This document shows positions 1 to 7,381 of a stretch of DNA of 64,000 nt, piece by piece (position 1 is the stretch's first letter; each line of letters begins with the position of its first letter). Source of the stretch: Candidatus Roizmanbacteria bacterium (GTDB lineage Bacteria > Patescibacteriota > Microgenomatia > UBA1406 > GWC2-37-13); NCBI GenBank assembly GCA_016215445.1, contig JACRJL010000003.1:528924-592923 (forward strand), written 5' to 3'. Both the position numbers and the translations under genes were made by a program. Under the pieces are notes generated by a model. It ran no database searches and had not been told where the DNA came from. It saw only the letters and a list, made by a program, of their open reading frames with translations.

Positions 1-1029
1 ATAGAGATCTACTCCTTCTATCCAATCATGAAGTTTTCCTGTTTCTGGTGCATTTGGTAATCCTTTATAAAAGGTTAATCTACAAAAACCTTTTATTTTA
101 TCTCGGCAACGATGAGCGGGAAGCGCTTCCAATTCAGCTTCAAAGATTTTTAGTGATTGTTCTAGAGTTTGTGGTGCAAATTTTTGTATTAACAAAATAC
201 TATTTATTGGGTCTACTAAATGTGGTATTAAAGCTTCTTTTTCCATTGGAAATTCTTCAAGTGTTGAAAGAAATAGGTTTTCAAGAGGTCTCACGAGATT
301 ACCCTTTTTTTTTAATTGTTCATGCTCATTCCAGTCTTTTTTCCAATCAGCCATATCATCACCCCACTGCATAGCAGTATTCATTTGTCCAAATAATCGA
401 ATTCCAACTTCATCATCTATACCTAATATTTTGAATATAATTTCTATACCTATTTCACCTAATACTCCTGTAGTTTCTCTTTTAATATCCAAACACAGAT
501 CAAGCGGTAGAATATCAAAGTTGTTATATTTTGGATTATTAGCAACTTCTACTATTTGTTGCCTATAAAGCAATAATAGCTTAATTATTTCTTCTCTTTT
601 TCTGACTGATGATCTGTCTTCTCCAGGAATCAATTTACTCAATGATTCTAAAGCTATTTCTTTTGCTTCTTGGCCTGTTACTTCTCGGCCCATGTATTTA
701 TGAGACACTGGTGTCGTATCTAGTTGATCTTCGGTAACGTGACCTCCTTGTTTTTCGATAACCTCATCATAAGCTCTCCACATTAAGTTAAAAGCACTAA
801 TATACCTGAATAGCTCTTTTTTTTCTTTAATATCCTTTTCCCTTACTCCACCTACATCTAAGGCCATTACAGAAATTAAAGATTCCATTTTCCCCGCATA
901 TATGGGCTTTTCACTATTTTTTGAAGCAGGCAAGAAGCGTTTAAGATGGAGTTTAGCTGATCGGCCGATCAGAGATAAAGTATATATTAAAGCCTGACTT
1001 TGGTTTTGTACTTCTCCAAGAGAGTGCAT
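1..1029 (-). CDS. Partial helical protein with class I isoprenoid-synthase-like acidic motifs
   Basis: This open frame runs off the left edge, so the ORF track misses it; 343 codons without a stop are visible, and the C-terminus is outside the window. Translation starts MHSLGEVQNQSQALIY and is almost entirely helical in character. Two acidic clusters sit where squalene/phytoene-synthase-like and terpene-cyclase enzymes bind diphosphate through magnesium: WRAYDEVIE near residue 95 and QWGDDMADWKKDW near residue 222. The spacing fits the class I isoprenoid synthase fold, but the motifs are not textbook, so this is a fold-level guess. The start codon lies 8 nt after a TATAAT box. It is transcribed divergently from a cobalamin-type radical SAM gene, and the two may share a pathway. 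A purely structural helical protein remains possible. Confidence 0.5.
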   Translation of the reverse strand, partial: MHSLGEVQNQSQALIYTLSLIGRSAKLHLKRFLPASKNSEKPIYAGKMESLISVMALDVGGVREKDIKEKKELFRYISAFNLMWRAYDEVIEKQGGHVTEDQLDTTPVSHKYMGREVTGQEAKEIALESLSKLIPGEDRSSVRKREEIIKLLLLYRQQIVEVANNPKYNNFDILPLDLCLDIKRETTGVLGEIGIEIIFKILGIDDEVGIRLFGQMNTAMQWGDDMADWKKDWNEHEQLKKKGNLVRPLENLFLSTLEEFPMEKEALIPHLVDPINSILLIQKFAPQTLEQSLKIFEAELEALPAHRCRDKIKGFCRLTFYKGLPNAPETGKLHDWIEGVDLY

Positions 1030-1037
1030 AGAGCGTT

Positions 1038-1066
1038 ATTATAGTCTAAATTCAATAAATTTTCAA
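1038..1066 (-). promoter_or_regulatory. Sigma70-type promoter of the leftmost gene
   Basis: On the minus strand TTGAAA is followed after exactly 17 nt by TATAAT. The -10 box ends 8 nt before the ATG, so the predicted transcript starts at or one to two bases before the start codon. Confidence 0.7.
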
Positions 1067-1087
1067 CATTTTTGTTTGATTACAGAA

Positions 1088-1116
1088 TTGAAATTATTAG
1101 CTTTCTGTGATATTAT
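1088..1116 (+). promoter_or_regulatory. Sigma70-type promoter of the radical SAM gene
   Basis: TTGAAA, a 17-nt spacer and TATTAT, ending 10 nt before the ATG at 1127. It faces away from the near-identical promoter at 1038-1066, so the two genes form a divergent pair with about 97 bp between start codons. Confidence 0.7.
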
Positions 1117-1126
1117 AGGATAAATT

Positions 1127-3235
1127 ATGTTTGCCGAAGTAAATCAAAGAAGAATAAAAGATTTTTTACCAAAGGAATTTAAGTTTCTTATGTCTAAAAT
1201 AGGTTTTGTGGAAATCTTGCCTGAGGAAAATTCTATCGCTCAAGGCATTACGTGGTCAGCTTATTTAGGAAGAAGTCTTTTCAGGTTGGGTGAAAAGGGT
1301 AAATTTCTATATGATCCCGATGATAGTCTTAGTAATTTTTTACCTAATACTGAAACCAGTTCTTTATATCGTCAGGCCATAAACAGAAGTCTTCATGGGG
1401 ATTTTGAAGGCCTAAACAATATTTTTACTAATCCTGATGCATTGGTATTAGCCAAGGGGACTTTAAGAAGAATTTTTTCAAACAGAGATTCAAAAAAAAT
1501 ATTGATGAGAGAACTTAAAGGTAAACCGAGAAATTCACAAAAACCAGATAACATTGATAGGTTATATGCAATAATCCAGAGGGAACATGAGAGATTAATA
1601 ATTGAAGAAACTGATAACGGTAAACCAAATATCCTTTTAGTGGCTCATTCGCGTTTAAGCCCAATTTCAATGTTATATGACGGCGGTGATGCTTTGAGAC
1701 CCGGCCAAGAAGAAGTAATTAATAGTGTTCAAAAAGCATCTATAGGTATCCCTGCAGTTCTTCAACGAGCCGTGGTTGCTTCAACAGTTCCGCATTTGGC
1801 AACCGCAGTCATTGATCAAGAGTTAAGGAAAACCGATTTGGTAGGAAGAATTAAAATGGTAGATTATAGCGATGTGTTGGACGGAAGTTGGAGAGAAAAG
1901 ATTGGGCCAAATTTTGATTTTAAACAAGTGATGATGGTTGGGGCAACGAGCTTTGACACCAAAACGATAATAGATTCATGTAAAGAACTTGAAAAAGAAG
2001 GGAAGCAAATATTAATTGGCGGGATACTTGCCGATCTTGATCCAGCCGTGCTAGCTCTAGAGACAAAGGCCGACATATTTTCAGGTGAGATTGAGGGTGC
2101 GGGAACCGCTTTAGTCAAAACTATTTTTGATAAAGATTCAAGTAAAAGACTTATGATTCATCGAGGCAGTTTCAGGCTCCAAAGAGATCCAAATGCACCT
2201 CCTACGGCCTTGGAAGAAAAATTTTTAGATTTAAGTCAATTTGTTGATATGGATAAATATTATTCTTATGATCAAGAGCAAATGAATTTAGCAGATAGAT
2301 TAAGATTTCTAAATAAATACCTACCCCCTGCACAGTTATTTGGCAAAAAATGGGATGCTCCGGCTTGGTTAAGGTTCAGTCAGATTGATGCTCGTCGTGG
2401 TTGTCCTTGGGGTTGCGAAATGTGTTCGACGGCAAAATCGCAGGGCCCGCATATGAGGAGTAAATCTGTAGAAGTACTAAATCTTGAAATGTTGGCGAGC
2501 GAGTCATGGGGTATGATAGCACTTGATCAAAATAGTGGAGGACAGGAAAGTAGTACAATAGAGCCAGATGATTATTGGTATAGGTGGATGGAAGGATTTT
2601 TCCAGTCAGCTTTGGATAATGAAAAAAAAGTATTTTTACAGACAGATTTAGATTTTTTTGGAAGTGTAATTAAATCAACTAAACTAACAAAATTGGTAAG
2701 AAAGACACTTCGAGGTTACCTTTCTGGTGTAGAAGCGCCTGTTGCTGTTAAAGGAAATCCAAAAAAAAATCTTGAACATCAAGAACAAATGATAAAAATT
2801 GCTAAACAATTTTCAGCGCTTGGGATAGCTACTGCAGTTTTCGGTCTACGTGACGAAAATAATAATTTACCAACATATGAAGATTGGAGAATTATGTTGG
2901 AAAAACTATCTCCTGATGTTTTGTTAGTATTTCCTAAATTAAAAATACCCGGTATTCCTGGAATACCTCAAACAGATTATGATGATGAAGATTCATTGAA
3001 AAGGTACCAAAAAAAATATGAAGATGGAGATGCTCAAGGCGCAATCGAAGTAGCAACAGAGTATTATACGTGGGATAAAATAATGAAAAGACTCATAGGC
3101 ATCTTGGAAAGCGAAAAAGGGGTTAGCTTATTAAGAATTGGCGAGTTTTTAGTTTTGAGTACGTTTGTAAAAGTTTTTTTAGATAGATATAAACAAGGAT
3201 ATTATGAATATTTATTCAAGATCAAATCAATTTAA
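1127..3235 (+). CDS. Cobalamin-binding-domain radical SAM enzyme
   Basis: The 702-residue protein has an N-terminal region of about 160 residues that I do not recognise. A B12-binding-like Rossmann domain follows (about 165-340), ending in the GGILAD ... ADIFSGEIEGA pattern typical of the cobalamin domain of this superfamily. A radical SAM core then begins with GCPWGCEMC near residue 425, which supplies the Cx3Cx2C cluster ligands. No DxHxxG base-off cobalamin motif is seen, as in many family members. Such enzymes methylate unactivated carbons or rearrange substrates; the substrate here cannot be read from sequence. The divergent neighbour with isoprenoid-synthase-like motifs raises lipid or terpenoid chemistry as a possibility, by analogy with B12 radical SAM hopanoid methylases, but that is inference. 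The start is supported by a promoter 10 nt upstream. Confidence 0.85.
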   Translation: MFAEVNQRRIKDFLPKEFKFLMSKIGFVEILPEENSIAQGITWSAYLGRSLFRLGEKGKFLYDPDDSLSNFLPNTETSSLYRQAINRSLHGDFEGLNNIFTNPDALVLAKGTLRRIFSNRDSKKILMRELKGKPRNSQKPDNIDRLYAIIQREHERLIIEETDNGKPNILLVAHSRLSPISMLYDGGDALRPGQEEVINSVQKASIGIPAVLQRAVVASTVPHLATAVIDQELRKTDLVGRIKMVDYSDVLDGSWREKIGPNFDFKQVMMVGATSFDTKTIIDSCKELEKEGKQILIGGILADLDPAVLALETKADIFSGEIEGAGTALVKTIFDKDSSKRLMIHRGSFRLQRDPNAPPTALEEKFLDLSQFVDMDKYYSYDQEQMNLADRLRFLNKYLPPAQLFGKKWDAPAWLRFSQIDARRGCPWGCEMCSTAKSQGPHMRSKSVEVLNLEMLASESWGMIALDQNSGGQESSTIEPDDYWYRWMEGFFQSALDNEKKVFLQTDLDFFGSVIKSTKLTKLVRKTLRGYLSGVEAPVAVKGNPKKNLEHQEQMIKIAKQFSALGIATAVFGLRDENNNLPTYEDWRIMLEKLSPDVLLVFPKLKIPGIPGIPQTDYDDEDSLKRYQKKYEDGDAQGAIEVATEYYTWDKIMKRLIGILESEKGVSLLRIGEFLVLSTFVKVFLDRYKQGYYEYLFKIKSI

Positions 3236-3368
3236 CAACGAGAGAAATTCATTTTAGAAAAGGATTTTTTAACAAAAAAACAATTGATATTCCTATCTAC
3301 AACAAAATTAAGATATAAGGGAGTATGCAAAAATTCTGGATTAATCTGGAGTTTAACAGTTGTTTAGA

Positions 3369-3396
3369 TTGAATATCTAAAAATTTATGATATACT
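3369..3396 (+). promoter_or_regulatory. Promoter of the orphan gene at 3404
   Basis: TTGAAT, 16-nt spacer, TATACT. The -10 ends 7 nt before the ATG, which predicts a leaderless transcript. Confidence 0.6.
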
Positions 3397-3403
3397 ATGG
3401 GTT

Positions 3404-3820
3404 ATGACGAATCTTAGAGAAAGAATTTTTACTTCGGATAAATTTCAAAATGCCGTTTCCGTTCTGCCTATTTTAATGGGATTAATTCCGAAACAAAACA
3501 GTCAATTTTTTGAGGTAAGGGAAAGTATTATCAGAAAGATAAAAAAAGTAGCTATTGAATTATATCCAAGTAACCACAGAGGAGCAGACATAAAGATGGT
3601 TAAGGCTCAAAAAGAGTTAGATGAACTTGAATTTGATAAAAGGTGTCAATTATTAATTCCTTTTGCCCAAGCTGAAGTAACAGTAGAGTTACCGAAAGAG
3701 GAACCTATTAGACTAAGAAAAAAAGTAGAACTTATTTCAGCCGAGGACGCAGCCTTTAGAAAAGATATGGAAAGAGCTGAAGCCGAAATTTTAAACACCA
3801 TAAATAGTGATCTTCATTAA
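3404..3820 (+). CDS. Hypothetical protein, 138 aa
   Basis: I do not recognise this protein. It is soluble, mostly helical and highly charged, with no signal peptide or membrane segment. A central basic stretch (ESIIRKIKKVAIELYPSNHRG) is followed by alternating Lys/Glu helices and an acidic C-terminal helix. It stands alone, with its own promoter placed directly against the start codon, and is followed by a 116-nt spacer that holds a repeated module (see the repeat at 3879). The open frame, the promoter and the lysine/glutamate-rich composition like neighbouring genes support it as real. Confidence 0.6.
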   Translation: MTNLRERIFTSDKFQNAVSVLPILMGLIPKQNSQFFEVRESIIRKIKKVAIELYPSNHRGADIKMVKAQKELDELEFDKRCQLLIPFAQAEVTVELPKEEPIRLRKKVELISAEDAAFRKDMERAEAEILNTINSDLH

Positions 3821-3878
3821 ATAAATGTAACCTTAGATATCGAATTTTTTAGACTGCTGGAATCTTCTAAAATTGTCC

Positions 3879-3936
3879 TTTTGTAGGTTATAGTCTATGG
3901 ACAACCCATAAGTCTTGTGAGTCTAATTAGACTAAT
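3879..3936 (+). repeat. Shared upstream module, copy 1 (before GT87 gene)
   Basis: TTTTGTAGGTTATA is repeated exactly in inverted orientation at 16963-16976 and 17043-17056. The following TATAGTC...GAC...AGTCTTGTGAGTCTAATTA aligns with 5023-5062 (17 of 19 bases in the last block). AGTCTAATTAGACT within it is a palindrome. TATAGT could serve as a -10 box. The module ends at the start codon of the next gene. Confidence 0.6.
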
Positions 3937-5004
3937 TTGAAAAGAATAATCATTTTATCGATAGTTCTAAGACTTCTCGGAATTTATCTGTTTCGAAACG
4001 TAGACAATTATGATGTTCAATCATATATTCAAGTCGGAACGCTGACACTCAAACATATCAATGTTTATCCGAAAGTTGCCAATCTTCATCATCCGTACTT
4101 TCCGGTTTTTCTATATATCGAAGCCTTTGCTTTCTGGTTGGGGAGATTGGGGGGATTAGGACGGTTAGGGATAATTATAATTTTAAAAGTTATAATCAAT
4201 TTGTTTGACTTTGGAAATCTTTATTTAGTTTATCTACTTTCAAATAGGAATCTTAAGTCAGCTTTGCTTTATGTGATTAACCCTGTTTCTTTTTTGATTT
4301 TTACGCTTCATGGACAGTTTGACGCTATTCCGCTGTTTTTGTTGCTTTTGGCGGTTTATTTAATTAAAACTAAAAAAACAGTAGCATCAATACTTGTTTT
4401 TTCAATGTCCGTTGCGATTAAAACCTGGCCGCTTTTATTTATTACTGGTTTTTATAAGAGGATTAAAAATAAGAAGCTAATTCTTTTAACTTCGGTTTTT
4501 CCGTTGATGTTTATAGTTATTTACTCAATACTCTTCAAATCATCAATTTTTTCAATATTAAAAACAATTTTAAATTATCAAGGATTATGGGGAATTTGGG
4601 GATTATCGTCAGTTTTAGAATTTTTTTTTAATTTTGGAAGATTTCAGCAAAAAATTATAACTGGAGTATTTTTAATTAGTTTTTTTGTTTTTTACTATTT
4701 TTTTAAGAAAATAAGCCATATTAAAGAAATTCTATTTTTTTTGCTTTTCTTTCTAATATTTACGACTAATTTTTCAATTCAATATTTTTCTTGGTTGATG
4801 CCGTTTTTAGTAATCGTTAAACCTAAAAACTATTGGTTGGTAACAATGGCTATAACAGAATACTTAGTTTTGTCATATTTATCCTGGAGATTCACTTCGA
4901 TTAATCAAAGTATATTGATTGTTTCCGGATTAATTCTCTGGCTTTACTTAGCTTCAATTTTCTGGATGGCATATCGGAAAAAATATTCTATCAGAACATT
5001 CTAA
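3937..5004 (+). CDS. GT87-like polytopic glycosyltransferase (DUF2029-type)
   Basis: A 355-residue membrane protein with about nine to ten predicted helices. An acidic pair in the first extracytoplasmic loop (NVDNYD near residue 24) and the HGQFDAIP motif near residue 128 are characteristic of the GT-C fold mannosyl/arabinosyltransferase-like GT87 group. Such enzymes take a sugar from a polyprenyl-phosphate donor and add it to a lipid or protein acceptor outside the membrane. The start codon is TTG, chosen because the first helix begins immediately after it and the shared upstream module ends there. It is followed by a secreted lipase-like gene carrying the same upstream module, so the two are probably co-regulated. 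The acceptor is unknown. Confidence 0.75.
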   Translation: MKRIIILSIVLRLLGIYLFRNVDNYDVQSYIQVGTLTLKHINVYPKVANLHHPYFPVFLYIEAFAFWLGRLGGLGRLGIIIILKVIINLFDFGNLYLVYLLSNRNLKSALLYVINPVSFLIFTLHGQFDAIPLFLLLLAVYLIKTKKTVASILVFSMSVAIKTWPLLFITGFYKRIKNKKLILLTSVFPLMFIVIYSILFKSSIFSILKTILNYQGLWGIWGLSSVLEFFFNFGRFQQKIITGVFLISFFVFYYFFKKISHIKEILFFLLFFLIFTTNFSIQYFSWLMPFLVIVKPKNYWLVTMAITEYLVLSYLSWRFTSINQSILIVSGLILWLYLASIFWMAYRKKYSIRTF

Positions 5005-5022
5005 ATCTTCATAAATGTGCAA

Positions 5023-5062
5023 TATAGTCCGTTGATACAGAAAAGACTTATGAGTCTAATTA
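5023..5062 (+). repeat. Shared upstream module, copy 2 (before lipase gene)
   Basis: TATAGTCCGTTGA is identical to the minus strand of 16954-16966, ahead of the four-helix-bundle gene. AGACTTATGAGTCTAATTA matches copy 1 at 3911-3929 with two differences. The block ends a few bases before the ATG at 5070, as copy 1 does before the TTG at 3937. Confidence 0.6.
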
Positions 5063-5069
5063 ATCTTAT

Positions 5070-7244
5070 ATGAAAAATTTTTTTATAATAACAATTCTTT
5101 TTTTTCTATTCGTCATTCCAGTCAAAGCATTTGAGTTTGCCAAAGACTCTCATAATCCTTTGAATATTAGTTATATCAACAATTACTCAAAACAACTTCA
5201 AGCACATATTTTCAAAAAAGATAACTTATATCAAGGTGTTTTGACTGTTAGAAAAGATTCTGAAGGTTATTTTTCGTTAGTACTTATAAAATCCAACGAC
5301 GGCTTCAACTGGGTTATGGATAAAGAAATTTTGAACTTAGGCGTTGAGCTGTCAAATGCCAGATATTCAAAGACAGTTGACGGAAAAAATAAACTTTTTG
5401 TCACTAAACAAGACAGCGATACAAAGTATCGTCTTTATTCGACTGAATGTGATGATAGTTTTAACTGTGATCATAATCTAATGCCTGTCCTAAATATTGA
5501 CCAAAATGATATAACAGAACAAAACGGTATGTTTGCCGGATTTCCATATCAGCAAAACAGTCGGACTTATTTGTTTTACGGTGCTTGGGGGATAGACGGT
5601 TTTAAAATCAGACTCGCCTATTCAGACGATTGGCAGAATTGGATAAAATGCCCCAATAAGAATAATCTGGTTTTTGGAGGAGACGGGCCATTTGTCTACC
5701 AAATCGAAAATAATCTTTATCTTTTTTATCACGAATCAGATAGTACGGGGCTTAAATTGGGCAAAACAAGTCTTCCTTTGACGTGTGATTCGCAATTTGA
5801 AGATCAAGGTTATATCCTAACAAAAACGGCCAGCTACGATAATCGACATATTATTTTTCCCTCATTGCTTGAAGAAAACTATAGCTTGTTTTTATATTAT
5901 TCTGGACTGGGAACAGATTCAATTTGGCGGTTAAATCTGGCGGAAGCAGGACTGATAAATCCGTCCCCGACAATAATTCCAACTCCGACATTGACTCCAA
6001 CTTTAATCCCCACATTAACCCTTATTCCGACTCCAACAGTGATTCAGCCAAAAACACCGATTATCATCATTCCGGGTTTTATGGCTTCCTGGAATAGACA
6101 AGCAATTTTGTTTAATCAGTATGTGCCTCAATCCGAATGGAACACGCCTTCTTTCATTAAAGAATATGATGGTTTGATAAAGTCCCTGAAAAATATAGGA
6201 TATGAAATAAACAAAGATTTATTTATTTTTAATTATGATTGGAGGAAGCCGGTTACCGATATTGCCGACGATTTAAATAATTTCTTAACTAATAATCCTT
6301 CGACCTCGCTTAGGACAGCCCAATTTTCGATAGTTGGTCATTCATTGGGAGGTCTAGTCGGCAGGATATATGAACAAAAATATCAAAATAATAACTTGAG
6401 TAAACTGATAACGGTCGGTTCACCTCATCAGGGAGTAACACAAACTTATAAAGTAGTTGAAGCCGGCGAAATAGATCGCTCAAATAGTTATTTTTGGATG
6501 GCGGTAAAAACCGTCCTAAATCTTCACAGAAATAAACTAGAGACTGATAGAGAAATAATCAATCGATTGTTTCCGGTTTTAAAAGATATATTTCCTGTTT
6601 ATAATTTTTTGAAAAAAGACGGAGTTGAGATCGATATTGCGTCGATGAATGTCAGGAATGAACTCTTATCCAATGAGACTCATGAGTCCAATTTGATTTC
6701 TATTGTTGGCGAAAAGGGTCCGACTTTAAAAGGATTTAACGTTGAGGAACCTTCCTTGGCCGATAGACTTTTAGGCAACTACCCTGACGGTCGCCCAACA
6801 TCATCGTTCAATGATATTGGAGATTATTTAGTTTTATCATCGAGCGCAGCGTTAAACACGCCAAGCGTATTAAGCTTAGACCATGGTGAGATTATTTACA
6901 GGAAAGAGGCAATCAAAAAGATTTTAGAATTATTAAATATTGATTACTCTGATTCACAAATCATTGAAGGAAAAAGCACTAGATTTGATCGTTCTTTAAT
7001 CATTTTTATAAAGTCAAAAGGAAAAATGGAAATGAAATTTAATAATCAAAAATACGACAGTAAAGACGGAGTAATCATTATTAGTGATGCAAAAAGAGGT
7101 GATTACGAATTAAAAGTTAAAGGATCAAAAAAGGAAAAAGACGAGATTGTTATCTGGAAAATAAATGAAAATTCAGACTCGTGGGAAGAATTGGGGAGAG
7201 AAACGTCTCCTGGTAGAATCAATTACTATAATATACATTATTAA
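5070..7244 (+). CDS. Secreted beta-propeller/alpha-beta hydrolase (PGAP1/LCAT-like lipase) fusion
   Basis: 724 residues. A signal peptide spans about 1-20. Residues about 25-300 resemble a five-bladed glycosidase-like propeller (GH32/43/62 clan), with blades such as YLFYGAWGIDGF and LYLFYHESDSTG. A Pro/Thr linker (about 303-328) follows, and then an alpha/beta hydrolase domain opening with IIIIPGFMASW. The nucleophile is Ser425 in VGHSLGG, and the D-W-R and GSPHQG elements fit PGAP1/LCAT/lipase class 2 acyl hydrolases. The C-terminal about 80 residues form a small beta domain. It probably cleaves or transfers an acyl chain at the cell surface. An in-frame CCTTCGACCTCGCTTAGGACAGC repeat (STSLRTAQ) lies just before the nucleophile strand. 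There is no sortase or membrane anchor at the C-terminus, so it is probably released. Confidence 0.75.
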   Translation: MKNFFIITILFFLFVIPVKAFEFAKDSHNPLNISYINNYSKQLQAHIFKKDNLYQGVLTVRKDSEGYFSLVLIKSNDGFNWVMDKEILNLGVELSNARYSKTVDGKNKLFVTKQDSDTKYRLYSTECDDSFNCDHNLMPVLNIDQNDITEQNGMFAGFPYQQNSRTYLFYGAWGIDGFKIRLAYSDDWQNWIKCPNKNNLVFGGDGPFVYQIENNLYLFYHESDSTGLKLGKTSLPLTCDSQFEDQGYILTKTASYDNRHIIFPSLLEENYSLFLYYSGLGTDSIWRLNLAEAGLINPSPTIIPTPTLTPTLIPTLTLIPTPTVIQPKTPIIIIPGFMASWNRQAILFNQYVPQSEWNTPSFIKEYDGLIKSLKNIGYEINKDLFIFNYDWRKPVTDIADDLNNFLTNNPSTSLRTAQFSIVGHSLGGLVGRIYEQKYQNNNLSKLITVGSPHQGVTQTYKVVEAGEIDRSNSYFWMAVKTVLNLHRNKLETDREIINRLFPVLKDIFPVYNFLKKDGVEIDIASMNVRNELLSNETHESNLISIVGEKGPTLKGFNVEEPSLADRLLGNYPDGRPTSSFNDIGDYLVLSSSAALNTPSVLSLDHGEIIYRKEAIKKILELLNIDYSDSQIIEGKSTRFDRSLIIFIKSKGKMEMKFNNQKYDSKDGVIIISDAKRGDYELKVKGSKKEKDEIVIWKINENSDSWEELGRETSPGRINYYNIHY
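6297..6319 (+). repeat. Intragenic interspersed repeat (CCTTCGACCTCGCTTAGGACAGC type)
   Basis: The sequence matches the widespread environmental-bacterial repeat whose other strand reads like TCCTGAGCGAAGTCGAAGG. It is read in frame as the short STSLRT tract inside the lipase domain. Recognition is from memory of the repeat type; copy number in this genome is unknown. Confidence 0.55.
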
Positions 7245-7271
7245 AACTTCTTACTTTATTTTAACATTCTC

Positions 7272-7299
7272 TTGACAAACGGTTTTCTACTGATATAAT
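7272..7299 (+). promoter_or_regulatory. Consensus promoter of the giant surface-protein gene
   Basis: TTGACA, a 16-nt spacer and TGATATAAT (extended -10) make the strongest promoter in the window. It leaves a leader of about 75 nt before the ATG at 7382, unlike the leaderless genes around it. The leader holds a small inverted repeat, GTCC...GGAC, near 7323-7342; I recognise no riboswitch class. Confidence 0.8.
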
Positions 7300-7381
7300 T
7301 TTGGTATTAGTTGAGTGACAGGTCCAGATAGCCTATAGGACTTGACTTTTGTAAGAATAGTATTAAAATAGCTTTAAATAA

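Noticed and set aside
48-374. 108-aa plus-strand ORF
   Set aside because: Shadow of the real minus-strand gene that spans 1-1029.
7300-7381. Possible riboswitch in the leader of the giant gene
   Set aside because: Only a 4-bp inverted repeat is visible and no known aptamer consensus could be matched.
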